11,042 nt of DNA. Origin: an uncultured Eisenbergiella sp. (GTDB lineage: Bacteria; Bacillota; Clostridia; Lachnospirales; Lachnospiraceae). The position numbers and the translations under genes were made by a program. Location: the NCBI GenBank assembly GCA_948960675.1, contig CARDPF010000088.1:1-11042 (forward strand), written 5' to 3'. The notes under the pieces are model-generated. The model was not told where the DNA came from, ran no database searches, and worked only from the letters and a program-made list of their open reading frames with translations. Below are positions 7,430 through 11,042 of this stretch, piece by piece. Every line of letters begins with the position of its first letter. Positions within the stretch are counted from its first letter, which is position 1.

Positions 7430-7441
7430 CGGGAGGAATGT

Positions 7442-7783
7442 ATGTTGGTGAGACGGGGCGATATTTATTATGCGGATTTAAGGCCGGTGGTGGGTTCTGA
7501 GCAGGGCGGTGTGCGTCCGGTGCTGATTATCCAAAACGATGTGGGCAACCGCCACAGTCCGACGGTGATCTGCGCGGCAATTACCTCTAAAATGAACAAG
7601 GCAAAGCTGCCCACCCATATAGAGATTCTTTCTGATCAGTATGAAATCGAGAAAGATTCCGTGGTTCTTTTAGAGCAGCTGCGGACGATTGACAAAAAGA
7701 GGCTGAAGGATAAGGTGTGTCATCTGGACGAACCCATGATGTCCAAGGTAAATCATGCCCTGATGGTCAGCCTGGAACTGTAA
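7442..7783 (+). CDS. mazF: MazF/EndoA-type endoribonuclease toxin without adjacent antitoxin
   Basis: A PemK/MazF-family sequence-specific RNase that cuts single-stranded mRNA. The Bacillus subtilis relative (EndoA/NdoA) cleaves UACAU. The 113-residue product closely follows Endo[30 protein letters not shown], then LPTHIEI and [14 protein letters not shown]. The two catalytic residues known in the Bacillus enzyme are present at the same numbers, Arg25 (GGVRPV) and Thr48 (AAITSK). The toxin therefore looks active. ATG 7442 is preceded by GGGAGG at 7431-7436, five bases away. The frame is open from 7274, but the extra N-terminus is unlike the family. In Bacillus the antitoxin gene endoAI lies between alr and endoA; here that 139-base gap codes for nothing recognisable, and none follows. 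Neutralisation must come from elsewhere, or the gene is held in check by expression level. Confidence 0.94.
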   Translation: MLVRRGDIYYADLRPVVGSEQGGVRPVLIIQNDVGNRHSPTVICAAITSKMNKAKLPTHIEILSDQYEIEKDSVVLLEQLRTIDKKRLKDKVCHLDEPMMSKVNHALMVSLEL

Positions 7784-7800
7784 GCGGGATTTCGCTTTTT
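7782..7800 (+). terminator. Weak intrinsic terminator after mazF
   Basis: AAGCG (7782-7786) pairs with CGCTT (7793-7797) around GGATTT, extendable by one G-U pair, and the right arm runs into TTTTT (7796-7800). The stem is short, so termination is probably partial. It starts within the mazF stop codon, and a new promoter begins 13 bases later, which supports a transcription boundary here. Confidence 0.45.
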
Positions 7801-7812
7801 GGGACAGTATTC

Positions 7813-7841
7813 TTGACGTTTTCTGGGGAAGATGATATGAT
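7813..7841 (+). promoter_or_regulatory. Strong sigma-A-type promoter of the CorC-like gene
   Basis: TTGACG (7813-7818) and TATGAT (7836-7841) each differ from consensus at one position and have the ideal 17-bp spacer. Transcription should begin about 20 bases before the ATG at 7869, leaving a short leader that carries AAGGAG (7853-7858). It probably drives the CorC-like gene, yebC and metY together. Confidence 0.75.
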
Positions 7842-7868
7842 ATGCTTTAAAAAAGGAGTTGATTACAT

Positions 7869-9269
7869 ATGGATGACGGCGGTCCTACTGCCAGTATACT
7901 GCTGTTTTTGGTGTTGCTGGTTTTAGACGTGGCGATCTATGGTTTCGGTTCCGCAGTGGGGAACCTAAACGTAAAAGAGGAAGAAAAAAAGGCGCTGGAG
8001 GAAGGAAATAAGAAATCCGGACGGTTATGCCGCCTGATTCACGGGATGGAAGGCTACGTGAATATGGTGCAGGTGATCATTACCTTTGTGAACCTGCTGG
8101 TGGGCGGATACTTTTTAAAAAGTATCCGGGAAGGGATCCGGCAGCTGGCAGAACCTGCCATGCAGGGATGGGCAAAGGATATCCCCTGGCTTTTAAACGG
8201 GCTGTATCCTGCGGTGGTTTTCTTTTTGGCCGTTTTGCTGGTGCTCTATGTTTTGCTGGTGTTTGGCGTATTGGTTCCCAAAAAGCTGGCGGCCCGTTCG
8301 CCCGTAAAGTGGGCTTACCGGCTGGTCAATTTTGTCTGGGTATTAAAGATTGCGCTCACACCCTTTACGGCTGCAGTGGCCGTGACCAGCATTGGGGTAC
8401 TGCGCCTGCTGGGAATCCGGGCGGATGACGGGCACAATGACGTGACGGAGGATGAGATTATCTCCATGGTGAACGAAGGACACGAACAGGGTGTCATTCA
8501 GGCCAGTGAGGCGGAGATGATTACGAACATATTTGAATTCGGGGATAAGGAAGCTACCGATATTATGACAAACCGGAGGAATATCATTGCCATTGACAGC
8601 AGGATGTCCTTTGGGGAGGCGGTTGCCTTTATGCTGAGTGAAAATAACAGCCGTTATCCGGTTTATGAGGAGAATATCGACCATATTATCGGCATCCTTC
8701 ATATGAAGGACGCCCTCCGCATGCAGGCCCAGATAGATCCTATGCGTCCGGTGGGGGAGATTTCCTGCCTTTTGCGGGACGTCCGTTTTATTCCGGAGAC
8801 CCGTAAGATCGACGCGCTGTTTAAGACCATGCAGTCCATGAAGCTGCAGATGGTCATCGTGGTGGACGAGTATGGACAAACCTCCGGATTGATTGCCATG
8901 GAGGACATACTGGAAGAGATCGTGGGAAATATTCTGGACGAGTATGACGATGAGGAGATCTGGATTGAGGAGAAGGGGCAGAATGAATATGTGGTGGAAG
9001 GAACCACCCGTCTGCATGACTTGGAAGATCGGTTCGGGATTGTTTTTGAGGAGGAAGCTTTTGAGACCATTAACGGGTTTTTGATCGCGAAGCTGGAACA
9101 TATTCCTGCACCCAACGAGCAGTTTGATACGACAGTGGACGGATATAACTTTAAGATTTTGCGCGTCGAAAATAAAATGATCAGTCAGGTTTTGGTGACC
9201 AGGCTGCCGGAGTTTGCGTCCCGGAAAGGGAAGGGAGAAAAAACTGCGGAAAATCATATACAGGATTGA
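7869..9269 (+). CDS. CNNM/CorC-family membrane protein with CBS pair
   Basis: A 466-residue protein of the family often labelled hemolysin or CorC; studied members are involved in Mg2+ export or resistance (such as Bacillus MpfA). It has an N-terminal CNNM (DUF21) membrane domain, about 1-185, with helices near 8-30, 65-82, 112-136 and 150-180. A CBS pair follows (about 225-285 and 297-355; [11 protein letters not shown] and [23 protein letters not shown]), which usually binds ATP or related nucleotides. A CorC_HlyC domain closes it (about 370-448; [30 protein letters not shown]). Oddly, two usually conserved acidic positions of the membrane core look replaced: the first-helix Ser-x-Ala-Glu region reads GFGSAVGN, and the GE-x-x-PK motif reads FGVLVPKK. 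Ion transport should therefore not be assumed. The start is fixed by AAGGAG ten bases upstream and by the promoter. yebC's ribosome site overlaps the stop codon. Confidence 0.9.
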   Translation: MDDGGPTASILLFLVLLVLDVAIYGFGSAVGNLNVKEEEKKALEEGNKKSGRLCRLIHGMEGYVNMVQVIITFVNLLVGGYFLKSIREGIRQLAEPAMQGWAKDIPWLLNGLYPAVVFFLAVLLVLYVLLVFGVLVPKKLAARSPVKWAYRLVNFVWVLKIALTPFTAAVAVTSIGVLRLLGIRADDGHNDVTEDEIISMVNEGHEQGVIQASEAEMITNIFEFGDKEATDIMTNRRNIIAIDSRMSFGEAVAFMLSENNSRYPVYEENIDHIIGILHMKDALRMQAQIDPMRPVGEISCLLRDVRFIPETRKIDALFKTMQSMKLQMVIVVDEYGQTSGLIAMEDILEEIVGNILDEYDDEEIWIEEKGQNEYVVEGTTRLHDLEDRFGIVFEEEAFETINGFLIAKLEHIPAPNEQFDTTVDGYNFKILRVENKMISQVLVTRLPEFASRKGKGEKTAENHIQD

Positions 9270-9280
9270 GGAGGAGAAAA

Positions 9281-10012
9281 ATGTCAGGACATTCCAAGTT
9301 TGCCAATATCAAGCATAAAAAAGAGAAAAATGATGCGGCCAAGGGTAAGATTTTTACCATCATCGGCAGGGAAATTGCGGTGGCGGTCAAGGAGGGCGGG
9401 CCGGATCCGTCCAATAATTTCAAGCTTTCCCAGGTGATTGCCAAGGCAAAGGCCAACAACATGCCAAACGACACCATTGATCGGGGCATTAAGAAGGCGG
9501 CGGGCGACGTGGGAAACGTCAATTACGAGTATGTGACCTATGAGGGCTACGGACCAAACGGCATAGCGATCATTGTGGATGCCCTCACGGACAATAAGAA
9601 CCGGACGGCAGCCAACGTGCGTAGCGCGTTTACCAAGGGAAACGGCAATATCGGTACGCCGGGCTGCGTATCCTTTATGTTTGATAAAAAAGGGCAGATC
9701 ATCATCGACAAAGAAGCGTGCAGCATGGAGGCGGATGATTTGATGATGGTTGCGCTGGACGCCGGGGCGGAGGATTTTTCCGAGGAGGAGGACAGCTTTG
9801 AGATCCTCACCGATCCGGACGGTTTTGAGGCGGTGCAAAAAGCCCTGGAAAAAGAGGGCATTGAGACGGTACAGGCGGAAGTGACGATGATTCCGCAAAA
9901 TTACGTGCAGCTGACGGACGAGGGGGCTTTGAAAAACCTGCAGAAAACGTTGGATCTTTTGGAGGACGATGACGACGTGCAGGCGGTGTACCACAATTGG
10001 GATGAGGAATGA
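9281..10012 (+). CDS. yebC: YebC/PmpR (TACO1-like) family protein
   Basis: A 243-residue member of the nearly universal YebC/TACO1 family, at its usual length (about 240-250). Members were first described as DNA-binding regulators (PmpR); more recent work links the family to translation, helping ribosomes through difficult stretches such as prolines, as mitochondrial TACO1 does. Which role applies here cannot be told from sequence. The N-terminus [18 protein letters not shown] followed by GKIF is the family hallmark, followed by EGGPDPSNN and [16 protein letters not shown]. The later part shows [19 protein letters not shown] and an acidic C-terminus. The ATG at 9281 has an ideal ribosome site, AGGAGG at 9269-9274, six bases upstream, which overlaps the stop codon of the preceding gene. 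Translation of the two is thus probably coupled. metY starts four bases after the stop. Confidence 0.96.
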   Translation: MSGHSKFANIKHKKEKNDAAKGKIFTIIGREIAVAVKEGGPDPSNNFKLSQVIAKAKANNMPNDTIDRGIKKAAGDVGNVNYEYVTYEGYGPNGIAIIVDALTDNKNRTAANVRSAFTKGNGNIGTPGCVSFMFDKKGQIIIDKEACSMEADDLMMVALDAGAEDFSEEEDSFEILTDPDGFEAVQKALEKEGIETVQAEVTMIPQNYVQLTDEGALKNLQKTLDLLEDDDDVQAVYHNWDEE

Positions 10013-10016
10013 ACAT

Positions 10017-11009
10017 ATGAATAAGGAAACCATCTGTATCCAATCCGGCTGGAAGCCGAAAAACGGTGAGCCCCGGGTGCTGCCCATTTACCAGAGTACG
10101 ACTTATAAATATGAGACTTCCGAGCAGATGGGGCGTCTTTTTGACTTAGAGGAGAGCGGCTATTTTTATACCCGTCTTGCCAACCCCACCAACGACTGCG
10201 TGGCACAGAAAATCTGTGAACTGGAGGGCGGCGTGGCGGCGATGCTCACTTCCTCCGGACAGGCAGCCAACTATTATGCGGTTTTTAATATCTGTGAGGC
10301 AGGGGATCATGTGGTACTGTCCTCCACCGTGTACGGCGGAACGTTTAATCTGCTGACCTGTACCATGAAAAAGATGGGAATCTCCTCTACGGTGGTGGAT
10401 CCGGACGCCGATTACGAAACCCTTTGCAGCGCTTTTTTACCCAACACCAAGTGTGTGCTGGCAGAAAGCATTGCCAATCCCGCCCTTGTGGTGCTGGACA
10501 TCGAAAAATTTGCAAAGGCGGCGCATGCGCACCAGGTGCCGCTGATAGTGGACAATACCTTTCCCACGCCCATCAACTGCAATCCCTTTTTGTGGGGGGC
10601 GGATATTGTGACCCATTCCACCACCAAGTATATGGACGGACACGGGATGTGTGTGGGCGGCGCGATTGTGGATTCCGGCAATTTTGACTGGATGGCCTGC
10701 CCGGAGAAATTTCCCGGCCTTTGTACGCCGGACGAGTCTTACCACGGGGTTGTGTATGCGGAAAAATTCGGAAAGGCGGCCTATATCCAGAAGGCAACCG
10801 CCCAGCTGATGCGGGATTTGGGTTCCATCCAGTCCCCGCAGAACGCGTTTTTGTTAAACGTAGGTTTGGAGACCCTACACCTTAGGATGCCCCGCCACTG
10901 TGACAATGCGCTGCGGACGGCGCAGTTTTTGCAAAGCCATGGGAAGGTGGCATGGGTCAATTATCCGGGGCTTCCCGGCAGCCGGTATTATGAACTGGCA
11001 CAAAAGTAT
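10017..11009 (+). CDS. metY: O-acetylhomoserine sulfhydrylase, 3' end missing
   Basis: A Cys/Met-metabolism PLP enzyme of the MetY type, which makes homocysteine from O-acetylhomoserine and sulfide in methionine synthesis. Visible parts are YQSTTYKYETSEQMGRLF, YTRLANPTNDCVAQKI, the cofactor region MLTSSGQAANYYA, VYGGTFNLL, DNTFPTP and HSTTKYMDGHG with the PLP lysine Lys204. The sequence LRMPRHCDNALRTAQFL and YPGLPGSRYYELAQKY follows the family's C-terminal domain. About 331 real residues are present of roughly 420-430 expected, so some 90-100 are missing. The frame runs to the window edge, but from 11010 on it is sequencing adapter, so the last genuine codon is Tyr331 (11007-11009). The ATG at 10017 has AGGA at 10005-10008 and starts four bases after the yebC stop. 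MetY rather than cystathionine gamma-synthase is favoured by the NAFLLNVGLETLHLRM segment. Confidence 0.92.
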
Positions 11010-11042
11010 AGATCGGAAGAGCGTCGTGTGGGAAAGAGTGTA
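11010..11042. other. Illumina adapter contamination at the contig end
   Basis: The last 33 bases begin AGATCGGAAGAGCGTCGTGT and continue GGGAAAGAGTGTA. This matches the reverse complement of the Illumina TruSeq universal adapter, except that one A is missing after GTGT. It is not part of the genome. Translated in the metY frame it gives RSEERRVGKSV, a false tail close to one often seen in contaminated protein entries. Confidence 0.96.

Noticed and set aside
7274..7441. N-terminal extension of MazF or a fused antitoxin
   Set aside because: The 56 extra residues overlap the end of alr, show no ribbon-helix-helix pattern, and the family start with a strong ribosome site is at 7442.
8343..9257. 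A 304-codon open frame on the minus strand opposite the CorC-like gene
   Set aside because: Its composition mirrors the strong coding bias of the sense gene, and no motif or start signal is seen.
9284..10087. A 267-codon open frame on the minus strand opposite yebC
   Set aside because: It is opposite a highly conserved gene, has no domain resemblance, and overlaps the start of metY as well.
11010..11042. Genuine C-terminal variation of MetY (RSEERRVGKSV)
   Set aside because: These residues are the translation of Illumina adapter sequence.

Overview
The window looks like the end of a draft contig from a Gram-positive anaerobe of the Clostridia, most likely a Lachnospiraceae-type organism. 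This rests on gene content and order (rex, nnr, alr and an EndoA-type mazF, all close to Firmicute forms), strong purine-rich Shine-Dalgarno sequences, sigma-A-like promoters and moderate GC. The genus cannot be fixed from sequence alone. All ten genes lie on the plus strand and almost every base is accounted for.

Positions 1-3739 hold an export module: the 3' end of a gene that may encode an HlyD-like membrane-fusion adaptor (family uncertain), then two complete ABC half-transporters, each with a membrane domain fused to a canonical ATPase domain. They probably form a heterodimeric exporter. Whatever cargo, modification or immunity genes go with it would lie upstream, outside the window.

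Positions 3740-7783 form a redox and cell-wall block. A good promoter drives rex (NADH/NAD+-sensing repressor). It is followed by nnr (bifunctional repair of hydrated NAD(P)H), which overlaps alr (alanine racemase) by 4 bases, and then by a MazF/EndoA-type RNase toxin. The alr-mazF order matches Bacillus, but no antitoxin gene lies in the gap where Bacillus carries one.

Positions 7784-11009 start with a weak terminator and a very good promoter. A CNNM/CorC-type membrane protein, yebC and metY (O-acetylhomoserine sulfhydrylase) follow with almost no spacing, probably as one transcript.

The last 33 bases (11010-11042) are not biological. They match Illumina TruSeq adapter with one base missing, so metY is cut at an assembly edge and its apparent last residues are artefact.

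I see no tRNA, rRNA, CRISPR array, insertion sequence or phage gene, and no clearly new system. The points most worth a second look are the adapter tail, the missing MazF antitoxin, the short C-terminus of the second ABC protein, missing acidic residues in the CorC-like protein, and the pairing of a NADH sensor with NADH repair.
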